Shown here in pieces: positions 33,657-44,900 of a DNA stretch of 64,000 nucleotides (positions are counted from its first letter, which is position 1; every line of letters starts with the position of its first letter). The stretch is from Capsicum annuum (taxonomy: Eukaryota; Streptophyta; Magnoliopsida; Solanales; Solanaceae). The translations under genes were made by a program, and so were the position numbers. The DNA is taken from positions 51,716,700 to 51,780,699 of the forward strand of contig NC_061115.1 of assembly GCF_002878395.1 (NCBI RefSeq), in the 5' to 3' direction. Below the pieces are notes generated by a model. It was not told where the DNA came from and made no database searches. It worked only from the letters and a program-made list of their open reading frames with translations.

Positions 33657-36266
33657 TGTAAGACCCCACAAAATTCCTAGTTTAATTCAGTCCTTTAAGC
33701 TTGTCAAGGGGTCCCAAACTTAGAAAATTCTAGCTAAGTTTCCAAACTTAGTTTATTTTTAGCCTTCGAAAGGTGAAAATCTCATTTCGCGACCTTAGTG
33801 TCCTTTAATGGTCTATATTTTGTTAATTCATGATCAGGAATGTCTATAGGGGTTCCCGGATGAGTTTTGGATTTTTTCGACCTTGTTTATACCCTGTTTA
33901 AAATCCCAAAATAGTGAGTCAATGCGATGTTGGCAAATCGCTTTGCCAATCGTGTCAACAGAGAAAATGTTTCTCAGCTTAAGCCAATTTCCAGTGAACC
34001 AATGCAATATAGGCGCATGGCGTCAGTTATTGCGTTGGTACCCTTGACGTGCCGTGTCAGATGCAGCGTCGCTGGGTACATTTTTCTGTCTTTTAAACCC
34101 ACATCCTTAAGGGTAATTAGGTAATTTTCCTCCGACCTACATCCCTCATAACATGAAATTTAGCCCTCTTTTGGCTAAATACATTCATTATTTCACAAGT
34201 GCTCAAGAACAAGGAACCCTAGGTGATTAATTTCAATTCAAGAACTCAAGCTTTCTTTCATCAATATTTAAGAAATTGTCAACCAAGGTATGTAAAGTGT
34301 TCATCTAAGGGTCCCTTTCACCCTTGGATCTCAAGAAACCCTTTTCAAAAGATGAATTTTGAATTCCATGTTGTGGGTTTGATTATAAATATGTCTATGT
34401 TGTGATATGATTTCCAAGATTGAATATTTATTAAATTCTCATGACTTTATGTTAAGTATGTGGATTGAAATCCTTAAACTAAAGTGCTTGATATAGCCAT
34501 GATGTATTAGTTGTTGATCCATGCCCTAGAAAAGGTCATGCCTTCCATGTGTTTGTAAAAATGCCTAAGTGAATAAGAATTGTGTATTATGACCTATTTG
34601 TGATCTCAATGATGAATTCATAATGTACCCACATATTCAAAGGGACTTTCATGCTATAGCTATGTCTTGTAATGATTTGGAGGAATGCTCATAAGTATGG
34701 ATTTGTGAAATTATGATATGTTAGCATGCATTCCCATTTATGTTTAAGATTATGACTTGCAATGCTTCATAAAATCCCTTTGTTATATTATTATAAATTG
34801 TTGACTATGGTCATATGTTCAAAAAGTGTTATGTCTAATTTATTTTGACTCTATCGAGTCCTGGGGGCATTTAATTCCAGATAATGTAGCTGTATGCCTA
34901 GATCCAAGGTCATTTTTCAAGATAACCTCAGTCAAGCCATGATCAGTAGTATTTAGTCAATCTCAGAACTTAGGAAAACTTAGTAGTATTCAATTCAGTC
35001 CATAGTAACTCAGTCAGTTAATAGAATTCAGTAATATTCCGCCAGTCAACGAGATTCATTAAAATTAGTCCAGTTCAGTCCAGTATACTCAGTTCAATAT
35101 CTATTCAGTTGGGAGTAGGATTCAGCACTGAGTGAACCCAAGGATGGGAACTCACCTACCAGCAGAGGGTGTGATTCTTAAAAGTAGTCCTTGCATTCCA
35201 AAACTATGTAGCCAGCATAGGTTGAGACATCAAAACTTGTCAGATGAGGGTTGATGAAGTGGCTTGACCTGTTAGATGAGGGTCCCACTATTCTCATTTT
35301 AGTACCTGACAGATGAGGGTTACTCACAGCTTTTTCTTAGTAGTGGCATGGTATTGACAACCTTCCAATTGGACCCCAACTAAGTTATAACATCTTATTA
35401 GTGGCATGTCAATTAGATGACTACCTCCTACGGTCTCAGTCTCAGTATTTAGTAAAGAACTCAGATAGTTCTATAGATCTTAGGACTGTCAGATACAGTC
35501 ACTCAGCTTAATACGGAACTTAGCTAGTGCCACTAGAATCAGGACTGTCATACACATTCACTCAATTATCAGTTATATCAGTTATCAGTAATCCATGATT
35601 ATCAATAAACTCAGTATTTAGAATCCTTATAATTTCAGTTACAGTTATGTATTCATGAATGTATCCTCACGTAGTCATGTTCATATTATTCAGTCTGTTT
35701 AGTTCATGCATATGAACTCTTGTATTTAGCCTTACCTTACTTTGCATACCAGTGCATTCACACGTACTGATGTATACTTTTCTTTTGTGCTATGATGTTT
35801 TATACCATAGGTTCAGATGCTCAGGTTCCTGATCGTGCTTAGCAGCTTAAATATCAGTAGTCAGAGTCAGTGGTGAGTCTTCATATTTCGTGGACATGAT
35901 TATTTCATTCTTTCAGTATTTCAGTACTTAGTCATTTTCATTAGATAGAGTTAGTTGGGGACATGTACCATCAATTCCTTATTTAGATAGTTTAGAGGGT
36001 TTCAAACTATAGCATGTTCAGATAATTATTTCAGTCTTGGTATTATTATACCTTGTTCAGATATTGTTTTATTCAGTATTGTTTAGTATTTTGAACCTTA
36101 TGGTAAGTTTTCCACTAGATTTCAACTTTTATTTTAGTTATATTGTTATTATAATATTACTATTATTCAGTTCTCAGTTATAGATATCAACCATGGGTTA
36201 GCTAGTGGTCCTTCGGGGGTCGTTAGCACTATGTAGCATCCGGGGTACCAGACTTGGGGCGTTACA
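33657..36266 (+). repeat. G 3' LTR
   Basis: TGTAAGACCCC to GGCGTTACA, 2610 bp, aligned throughout with 25861-28451. It has the same internal marks: the GC-rich words at ~33915-34075 and the 'cagatgaggg' triplet at ~35235-35320. Confidence 0.9.
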
Positions 36267-36360
36267 TATTGAAAATTGATAGTTAGGGTTAACAAGTTCA
36301 AAATTGAGCAACAAGTTTAAAAGCTCAAACATTCAAAATGAATGAGTTGGTAAACATGAT

Positions 36361-36720
36361 TTGGAGTGATTGCTATGTCAACAAGTCATCAGAAAAGTGA
36401 TAACTCATCAATTAAGTCGTTAATCAAAGTAAAAAGAAGGCTGAGGATTCTATTTTAGACTGACGATAAGGAGGATAAGCCATATCTTAAGTGATAACTT
36501 ATTAGACCAAGTCATCAGCTGAGTTGAAAGATCATTGCATTCTGTCTTGGGATGATGACATGGCTGATAAGACATCACTTATATAACGACTTATCAAACC
36601 AAGTCATTACTTGTTGCTCCAAAATGAGTTTATTTTGTCTATGGCTGACAACCTGGCTGATAAACCATCACTTAAGTGACGACTTATTGTACCAAGTCAT
36701 CACACACATGGATAGCCATT
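36361..36720 (+). repeat. A array 2: four ~93-nt units just before ORF3
   Basis: Units begin near 36361, 36459, 36552 and 36645, so the last two steps are 93 nt. Core: TGACAWSSTGGCTGATAARMC, then TCACTTAWRTRACGACTTAT and ACCAAGTCATCA. Homologous to array 1 and the LTR array. It ends about 100 nt before the ORF3 ATG. Confidence 0.8.
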
Positions 36721-36823
36721 ATGATAAATCCTTTTCAAGGGTGACACTGAAAATGATTAACTCTTTTGTTCTTATTCATTCTTGTGTATTGAATGATTCT
36801 TTTCCCTTGATATAGATATAACC

Positions 36824-38898
36824 ATGCCAGCTAAAGAAAAGTGAAAGAAAGAAACCAAGAATGTGACCAAAGAGTACTTGACCCGGAGACTCTTCAATGA
36901 GTCTGAAAGTGATCAAGAAGAGCCACAGCTTCAGAGGTGTAATATAAAGCAAAAGATTAGGATAGCGGAACCTCCTCCTCAACCTAAAAAGAAGGTGATT
37001 GAGGAAGTAATACATGAATAAGAAGAACCCTCTTCATCTAAACAATTCTCTTTAAAGCAACCTATTTTTGAGCAACCTTTTTCAGAACACCCTACTTGAA
37101 TCAACCAATGAAGAAAGACACTCATACAAGGGGAGATATAATAAAAAGAAATAATCAAGGCATCCGATATAGTGTGAGATGGTAGGTTGTAGTAGTAAAA
37201 AAATATATTATGATGAGTTGACAGCAACACAAAAAAGTAGTCTTAAAAGGCCTATATGTGAAGAGATGAAGATCATCTCCTATGGAATGAATATATACTC
37301 ACACATGGAGAGAGCATTCAAAGAGTATGACTTAACATGGACAATAAAAAGAGTTTATACATTCTGCCCATTGCTGGTGAGGGAGTTTTATGCTAACTAC
37401 CAAGCGACATTGGAGAATATATGAAAAAAAGGGGAGAAAGATACATACAAGCCAAACATTAACGAAATATCGGTAAGGGGTGTGATGGTGGACTTATCTG
37501 ACCGTATAATCAATCAATTTCTACATGGTCCAAACTTTATTCCCCAGTCACTTCACAAGAGTTCTATCACAGTATGGCAGATAGGGCAAATCAACGGCCT
37601 TAGTTTGCACAGATTATAGCTGATGGATGGACCGAGTGGTAGTATAATCCAAGTGAAAGAATTTTTAAAGCATCCTTGAATCAGGAAGCAAGATTTTGGT
37701 AGGGAGTAATAAGGTGCAGACTGATCTCGACAGTAGGAGATAATATCATGCATGAAGATAGAGTAGTTTGGGTAGCAAGCCTATTGTCTAACTTTCCCTT
37801 GAACTTTGAGAAAATTTGTTGATGAGATGAAGATGCGAGCAACACGACCCGACACTGCATACCCATTTACTCATCTAATTATGAGGTTGTGTGAAACGAC
37901 TCATGTGCCAGAAATTACAGGTTTAGATAAGAAAGTCTTCACCAGGAAAACTCGCAACCCTATCAAGTTTGAAGAGAGTAAGCGTATGTTTGTTTTAAGC
38001 AAAGGAGTAGAGGTAGAGAGTTATATGATCATGTCTAACAGAGTTTAAACAGCTGCTATGTCATTGGCTCTACACAGAATGTGCAGTTGTTAGTTCTTGA
38101 GTCTGTACAAGTGACCTCTTCTGTAGGGGCTGCATCGATTCCTAAAAGTGAAGAAAATATTGTATCCACTGCACCATTTTCTAATTATACACTAATGACG
38201 CATAATTTTAAGAAGATGGTCAAGCAGGGAAAGAGGTTTGAAGCTCAATTGAAACTGTTTGCTAGTCAGTTGTTGATAAGAGAATCTAGGCAGTCATTAC
38301 ACCTTTCTTAACTCTACATGGATGCATTGATGAAATTGAGTGTCAAGTGTATGAAAGTTTGAGAGAGATATTGGTCCCTGACCTTGTTGTTTTCTAGGCA
38401 GACTTGGACAAGGCTAAATATGATATTGTGGCATTGCAGAGCCACCAAATATGATATCTTTAAATACTATAGCTAAAGAATCTAAGAATGAAGCTCCATT
38501 GATTGACATCATTGAAAACCAGTGAATAAAAAGAAAGAAAAGGTAAATAAGAAAGAAAAAAGCAAGAAAAAAGATGTGATAGTGATGAAGAAAGAAGAGC
38601 TAGAGAAGACCAAAAAAAGATAGATAAGAAGAAGATGAAAGAAACTTTAAGAGAATCAAAGGCGGAGGGTGAACCACTTGAGAAAGTATTGAGAGCTAGA
38701 GCTATGAGAGCCTCAGCTAGTGAGCCTCTATTGACTGTGGGAGAGACTGTTAAGGAGTTCTTCACTCCTCCAACGACTGCTATAGATGTATCAACCCAAC
38801 CAAATACTACTAATGAGACTACACCTACTGATGATGTAGCAACGCAGTCAGCGGTCCATGATACAAGTAAAGCACAACAGGTATTTCTTCACCCTTAA
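36824..38898 (+). pseudogene. A ORF3 remnant (env-position ORF, 'plant transposon protein' type)
   Basis: The first ATG (36824) follows a pyrimidine stretch and 'gatatag', a plausible 3' splice site at 36809-36815. N-terminal phrases are KKETKNVTKEYLTRRLFNES and an acidic/Pro-rich tract (AEPPPQPKKKVIEEVIHE). The conserved core follows at 37179-37424 (DELTATQKSSLKRPICEEMK, RVYTFCPLLVREFYANYQAT), then VDEMKMRATRPDTAYPFTHL (~37810-37870). The C-terminal tail is charged and Ser/Thr-rich (38635-38898). I see no transmembrane segment, so an envelope function is not supported by what is visible. Many stops. Confidence 0.65.
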
Positions 38899-40283
38899 TA
38901 TTATAGTTTGATAGATGTGCATTGAGGGCAATACATGTTTTTATTTATGGGGGTAGGGGTACTTGTAGTCTCAAGGGTATATTGTCTGTGGTCTATACCC
39001 TTGAGTGCTATATTATAGTTAATTTTGTTTGTTTGTTTATGTTTTTGTGTTATGCATACATGTTGAGTAGCATCTAACTAAGTAGAAGGTGTTCAAGCAA
39101 TGATTAAAATTTAAAAATTATGAAAATGATGCGCCCACCAAAATTTTTATTATAAGATTGATTTCTAAGTACATTAGAAACCATTTCTGGTTCATGAAAG
39201 TATGCAACATTTCCTTCTTGAGCTTGAGTTTTTGTTGAGTATTTAATGAGGTTCGCACAATTCCATGTCGTGAGAGAGTGAGGCTTTTCATAGTAATATG
39301 TTCTTATTGTGTGTATGCATCTAGAACTTTCCTAACTCATTCCGTTAGGGTCTCAAGGAGTTGGTTGAGAAATAATCTCAGGCCGTTCTTGATTAGTGAA
39401 CCATTCATCCAAAATGAGCAACCCTTAGGTACATATTATATTCCTTTTTGAGCCAATAAAATACCTTTTTTGTTTCAATGACTTGACAACTTTTTAGTAG
39501 GTCACAAGTAAGCATTGTTTTAGCCAGATCTCTCTTTGGTCACTTGTATATCAACTTAGGGAAATCCCCTAAGTTGAGGGTGGCTATAATAGAAGGGATA
39601 ATGATTGGAAGGTGAAAGAGATGTTGTGAAGGTTGGTAAAAAAATTGGGAAAGTTAGTAATCTAAAAAAAGAGTATATATATATATATATATATTAAGTG
39701 AATAAATGGTGTTGAGTGGGATTGCTGAAAATGATATGAAAGTTAGTTGGGAGTTGAGTGCAAAGAAGTAAGTGATTGTAGCCAAGTATTCTAAGTGAAC
39801 CAAGAGAGGTTAAGTCACTAATCCTAAATTGATCCCCCCAACACTCAAACCTTTATTTTATGCTGAAGCCCTATAGTGATCATAATCTAACTATTAGATG
39901 AACTGAGACGAATGGTGAAGGAAAACTCATGGCATTGTAGGGGCACGATTTGAACTTTATTCAAAGAGTAAGTGCTTTAATGTATAGTTCTTGTGAGTAC
40001 AAAGAAATATGTGGAATTGGGAACTTCTTTCTTTTGTGTGAGGGCATGTGAATGGTTGCAAAACTTGCTAAAAATTTGATTCAATACTCTAAGTTTAAGT
40101 AGTGTTTTATGTGTTTGAACTTTGAAGATGGTATGGAATCTTGATGTTGCTTGGCTGGAAAAGATCACATTTTTATAGGTGCAAAGTAAAGAAAATAAAT
40201 GCTACTCATTACGTTGTTGTTTTGATTGTGTGCATAATACTGTATTATTTTCTTGAGGACAAAAAAGTATTTTAAGTTAAGGG
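38899..40283 (+). other. A 3' untranslated tail
   Basis: Non-coding, 1.4 kb. Has 'gagggcaatacatg' after ORF3, phrases shared with D and H tails (for example 'aagttgagggtggctat' at ~39575, whose complement is at ~63662 in H), an (AT)n microsatellite at 39673-39694, and the polypurine-like 'aagttaagggtg' at 40273-40284 beside the LTR. Confidence 0.75.
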
Positions 40284-41790
40284 TGTTGATATGCTAGCTT
40301 TGAGTTAGGACATTAAGGCTTTTAACTCGGAATAATTGTAAATTCTTAAGTAACTATTGTCGTTTTTTATTATATTTCATGTGATATTGCAGGAAAGTCG
40401 AGATGCATGCAAACCTCTGATAACTACATCAAGAAGGATGAATTTTGAAGAAGTAGATAGGAAATTTTTAGTTGACGACTTGTCTGATAAGTTGTCAACC
40501 ATCTGACAGGTCATCACAGGAGGCCATCACCCATAGACAAAATATAGATGTTGAATAAGTAAAGTTGACGACTTATTTGATAAGTCATCAACTTGGTGAT
40601 AAGTCGTTAGATGAGGTTGTCACTTGGAGACAGTTTATAAGAAATAAAAAGACTGGTTGACAACTTGGTCTGATAAGTCGTCAACTATATGATAGATCAT
40701 TAGACTTGGCCATCAACTGTAGGCAGTGAGCAAAGATTGGAACTAAGCTATTGACGACTTATCTGATAAGTCGTCAACCATCAGATAAGACATTAGTTTT
40801 GGTCATTAGCTATGGGGCGGAAAAGATGGAATTAGAAATTCAAATCCATAAATGATCTTGAGTATTTATAGAAGAAAATCTTAGGTTTTCAAGAATCTTG
40901 AATTGATTCTAAAGAGCAGCTTTTGATACTTTTTCTTGGAATTTTTGATATCATTTTTTCGAGATTATTGTTTTGGTTTTGGGATCCTCTTATGATTTAG
41001 AAAGAAGAACAATCTTATATTCTCATCATTTGTAAATTAACTATTTCTGAATTATGAATCTAATATATATTGTTTCTCTCTATCTCATGAGTAACTAATT
41101 CCATAACTGGAGTTGTGGGATCTATGAGTTTTGCCTTACAAATTCATTTGTTGGTTAAGATTCGAAGTACTATAGGAACGTCTTGATAATTCTTTTGTAA
41201 TAAGAATTATCTGTTGGTTGAAAACAATAGATTGAACCTCACATTGGTTTGCTGAATGAAGAAATCAATTAAGAGGAAGTGAATTATCAATGGGTATTTG
41301 GAAATATTAAATTTCCATCTAATAATTAACGCCATAATAAGGGTAATCAACTCGAGATGAAATCAGGTTGAATACAAGGATTTCCTAAGTTTGAAAGAAT
41401 TAGGTAATCTTTTATCTAAATAGGTCAAAATACATTTAGATGAATCATCGATAGTGATAATCTATTGTTTCCTACATGTTATGAGAATTTTTTTTACACC
41501 TATTATTCAATAAGTGCCATTACTCATAGTGGACACAACTCTGCTTTTACCATTTCAATAATTTAAATACGGAAGCATCAATTTTGGGTAACTAAAATAA
41601 AGTAAATGTTAACAATTGTTTGAATTCTAAAAACCCCTATTTTAGGAAGCTATTAGCTATTATTCGATTGAATCACACATAGTATTAATTAACACCATAT
41701 TCGCTATGGGATTTGCCCCCAACCTAGTTGTGTTATATATTTGATGACGACCGCTTACTCTCTCATAAGAGGTGTAATTTGGAAATATCA
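40284..41790 (+). repeat. A 3' LTR, complete
   Basis: TGTTGATATG at 40284 to AAATATCA at 41790, 1507 bp. It carries the palindromic array (40472-40812), TATTTATA at 40863-40870, and near the end the 'ccccaacctagttg' block shared with E and H. Confidence 0.85.
40472..40812 (+). promoter_or_regulatory. A U3 array of four palindromic ~93-nt units, then TATA
   Basis: Palindromic cores start at 40472, 40565, 40657 and 40751 (spacing 93, 92, 94). The last is a perfect 27-nt palindrome: arm TTGACGACTTATC, one T, then the reverse complement of the arm. The array ends ~50 nt before the TATA-like TATTTATA (40863-40870). TGACG/CGTCA is the core bound by plant TGA-type bZIP factors, so an enhancer role is plausible but unproven. 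Confidence 0.7.
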
Positions 41791-42350
41791 AGTATACAAG
41801 AGATGTAGTTACTAAATAAATCTCAAAAGATATCATACCATCCCAAAGCCTACATTACAAGCCAAATAAGCTCCTATAGTGATACCATGACTGTCTGAAA
41901 ATGTAGGAAAAGAGCATAAGGGCAAGCCTATGGTATTCTTTGTACATCGGTGGTACTTCTTTGTTAGTGAGAGAGTCATTTGTTATATCCTTGAATAGAT
42001 AGATTTATCCAAAAGAAGAGTGAATGGGATTTCTTTGACTGTGAGTGGACATGGGCCATATTGCTAGGTTGCTAGATTATTTGATGAATGTAATATATAT
42101 TGATGCCCAATTATCTATTGCTAATGTAATTCCATCATCAGATTACCTCATATTTCTACGTGTGATAAATTATTATACGCAGCTGAGTTTTGAAAGTTAG
42201 AAGTAGGGGGGAACAACAAGAGTTAAATTAAGTTCAAATCACTGCCATGGGTAGCTTAAGAACTTCCTGTTTAAGCATCATTTATATGCTATAAAATAGT
42301 TAGTTGGTTTTGTTTGCCTGAGGACATACAAAACTCTAAGTTAAAGGTAT
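41791..42350 (+). other. E: 3' untranslated tail interrupted by A
   Basis: Athila-type tail. 'gggcaagcctatgg' at ~41920 matches the complement of D at ~14310. It ends with 'aactctaagttaaagg' (42333-42348), a weak polypurine tract before the LTR. E's coding part is not in the window to the right of A. Left of A the continuity is lost. Confidence 0.6.
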
Positions 42351-43919
42351 TGATGTGGCATGGAAACGCGACACTTTCTCTGCTTAAAACCATGAAGTTA
42401 TGTGTGAACTTAGGATATTTTATTGGATATGATACACTTTGGTGTGAATTGCCAGTAAAACATGTCCACAATAGTGTTTAAACAAAAAGAGAGGAAAAAA
42501 ACCAACTTTGAGCAGTATATGAGTCAGCTCTTGAATTGTACCCTCCCGATACGGCTCGTATACTGAATCGTACTCACAGTACCAAAGGTCAACTTGTAGA
42601 GCCAAGTAGGGGGAAGATACGACTCAAGTATCTGAGTCATAAGGTAGTATACGAGTTGTATAGAGAAGTTGTAAGCATAACACAACCTAAGCTACTATTC
42701 AAAGATTGAAGTGTCAAAAGTATATGAGTCGGAAGTCTGAATACACTCGCATAGGAAAGTCGTATATAAACCAGTGTTCAAGACCTAGAAGGACAAAGTC
42801 CTAGGTGGATACGAACGAAGGACATGAGTCGTACACTCTAGTATGACTAGTATGATGAAGTCATATGCCGAATAAAAAGTTGAAGCCTTGGGAGATTAAA
42901 ACACTGGAGTTGATACAAGAAGGTAGGGTATGACTCGTATGATGCCGATACAAGTGAAGATCGAGTCGTACCAACTGTCAAATTATCTTTGCCATTCCCA
43001 TTTTTATTAGGATTTTAATGTTATTTTGAGATACTATAAATACCCTATGGTTTATCTTTTATTAGGTTATGCTTTTTTACATATTATTTTAGTACTTTTA
43101 CAATTTTTCTTGATATTTTAAGGTTTATTCAATTAAAGACTTTGGAGTTTAACCATTTTATTCTAGTGCAATTAATTTTATGTGTTATTCATTGAGAATC
43201 ATGGATTCTTGCATAAACATGATTGGCTAATCTACTTGAATAAGGTTGTGGGAGCCCTGGTAGATTATCTACATAGAGAAAGTATGAAACTCATTTGTTC
43301 TAGGATTCTCCATGTATCTTAATCTTCTTCACGATAATTAATCTCAAGTATCTGCAGTAACTCAAGATAGCCTATATTTGCACCATCCCCATAAGAGAGC
43401 TTGTGATTGGGAAAAGAATATTAGAATAGTGATTTGGGATTCATTTCCACCTTTTTAGTTCCCTCTATCTTGTCTAATCAGTTGATCCTACCCCATGATA
43501 GTGAACTGAGGTCATATCAAGGAGCAACAAGGTGACACCCTGAGACTTACCCTGTAAAGGGTAAATTTATCTTTACGCTCACCAGGTGATTGATAATACC
43601 TATCTTGTAGACTTTGTATGTAGAACAATAAAACAATTGGGTTGATCACGAGAAATTTATGGACTCGAGAAACCAGGGGAAACATAAACCTCGTGTTCGT
43701 CTTATATTGTCTACAACTCAAAAGCACTCAAGATTTTGGTTACTACTTGCGATTGATACTACAATCCCCCATTTACTTTCTTGTGTTACTCAAGGATTAC
43801 ATAATGTCAAGCAACAGTTCATGTTTTCCCTATAGGATCAACCCCAACCTAGCTGGGTTATTATATTTGCAATCGGCTGCATTGTACTTCTAATTGGAGT
43901 GTAGTTTTGGGCGACATCA
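42351..43919 (+). repeat. E 3' LTR
   Basis: TGATGT at 42351 and ACATCA at 43919 are perfect inverted termini. Length 1569 bp. Near the end 'ccccaacctagctgggtt' (43840-43857) matches the equivalent blocks of A and H. Directly after it the sequence is the copia gag of F, so E had inserted there. Confidence 0.8.
42516..42972 (+). promoter_or_regulatory. E U3 array: TACGACTC/GAGTCGTA words every ~103 nt, then TATA
   Basis: Words of the form TAYGASTCG or its complement begin near 42516, 42616, 42721, 42823 and 42929 (steps 100, 105, 102, 106), with further half-words between. TATAAATA lies at 43035-43042, about 63 nt after the last word. A different word but the same arrangement as in A. Confidence 0.65.
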
Positions 43920-43924
43920 ATGTG

Positions 43925-44690
43925 TTCATGATGACTATGGAAGATGATATCCAAATATATTGCTCTCTCTTTTCTTTGATGGCAAAGTTAGATGATGATG
44001 AATATGAATAGGTAACTCTCTTGAATATATAAGAAAGTATCAAGGATCATTCTCCTAAAGAATTAAAGTCTCTTTCTATTGTGCTTATAGATACTGTGCG
44101 TGAATTTACAAAAGATAAGGAGTCACAAAACAAGAATTTTGAAAAAAATTTATGTAGAAAAGATGGAATTAACCAAGCAACTATCTAATCTTCAAGAAAC
44201 TTGCCAATCTCTATCTCTTGAAAATGGTCTATTAAATGGAAAGCTAGTGAAATATCTAAGTTTAATATAAAAGATAAGGGTGAAGGAAGTAAAATTCAAT
44301 TTGAGATGGAACAAAACCTAGGCAAGTATTAACATAACTACTTCTCTTAAGAGGAACTCTGAACTTGAGAAAGACCTAGTTTGAATCAAGGCAATAATTT
44401 AGAAGGCTCTTAAATTGACCACCTCATCTCAAGTTCTTACTAGTCTTACTATTCAAGGTTCAAATAGTAGAAGAGGCCTGAGGTACCATAGTTTAAGCGC
44501 TCCCTATAATCCTTCTTATAAATATGTCTCAGTCAAAGTCAATCTCTTGTGCACTCACTATGGTAAAAATGGCCATACAAAAGATTCATGCTCCTTAAGA
44601 TTAGTGAAGTCTAAAAAAGTTTTGAAATCTAAAAGAAATGGTGGTAGTTTACCTGGCTGGAACAAAAGGAACCTGATTTTTCCCTTTTAA
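43925..44690 (+). pseudogene. F gag C-terminal part
   Basis: Coiled-coil-like Gag segment (DHSPKELKSLSIVLIDTVRE, then FTKDKESQNKNFEKN at ~44050-44150). The C-terminal piece at 44415-44690 contains a nucleocapsid knuckle: CTHYGKNGHTKDSC at ~44552-44593, in which the second Cys of C-x2-C-x4-H-x4-C is Tyr. Downstream of the knuckle is a basic tail. Confidence 0.75.
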
Positions 44691-44744
44691 TCTTACTTGG
44701 AATTCAAACTAAAATGGGCTCCTAAATACAACAAATGATTGTCA

Positions 44745-44900
44745 AATAAAGGGTTAAATAAGAGAAAACAACCACCACTGGATCATAGATTATGGTTGTT
44801 CTAAACAAATGACTAAAAAAATTGAAAACTTCATCTTACTTAAGGCCCATGAAGGAGGTAGTGTCTCTTTGGTGATAGAAACAAGGGTCATATTTTAGAA
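44745..44900 (+). pseudogene. F aspartic protease remnant
   Basis: HHWIIDYGCSKQMTKKIENF at about 44778-44837. The copia active site is usually W-x-x-D-S-G-C-[ST]-x-H-M-[TC]; here the Asp stays, but Ser is Tyr and His is Gln. A short remnant followed by frameshifts. Confidence 0.65.

Larger units (their letters stand above)
25861..36266 (+). mobile_element. G: Tekay/Del-type Ty3 chromovirus, structurally complete
   Basis: 5' LTR 25861-28451, PBS, gag, PR, RT, RNase H, integrase with chromodomain, polypurine tract and 3' LTR 33657-36266. Total 10406 bp. The flanks are tgttg on the left and tattg on the right, a 5-bp target duplication with one mismatch. The element split the pol-ORF3 spacer of A, so it is younger than A. 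The LTRs show about 18-20 differences in the first ~230 bases compared, and the coding part has many TAG/TGA stops. Confidence 0.9.
17926..41790 (+). mobile_element. A: Athila-type Ty3 element, split by G
   Basis: Truncated 5' LTR, tRNA-Asp PBS, gag, PR, RT, RNase H, integrase, repeat array, [insertion G], second repeat array, ORF3, 3' tail and complete 3' LTR. Without G it is about 13.5 kb, normal for Athila. Pol order and the ORF3 after pol are diagnostic. The two LTRs differ by about 12 bases in the first 128 compared (17941 against 40809). All ORFs are interrupted. Right flank is the 3' tail of E; the left flank is a deletion junction with D, so no target duplication can be checked. Confidence 0.85.

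Noticed and set aside
37179..37424. ORF3 core as a retroviral envelope protein
   Set aside because: Position after pol fits the env-like label, but no signal peptide, cleavage site or membrane anchor is visible.
40472..40812. Regularly spaced palindromic repeats resembling a CRISPR array
   Set aside because: The 'spacers' are themselves homologous between units, the array lies in U3 of a plant LTR and no cas-like gene is present.
10165..43919. B and E as two halves of one Athila element containing D and A
   Set aside because: Attractive because both are plus strand, but B's internal words (CGCGATCAC type) do not match E's LTR word (TACGACTC type), and the junction at 17.93 kb is deleted. 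Left as unproven.
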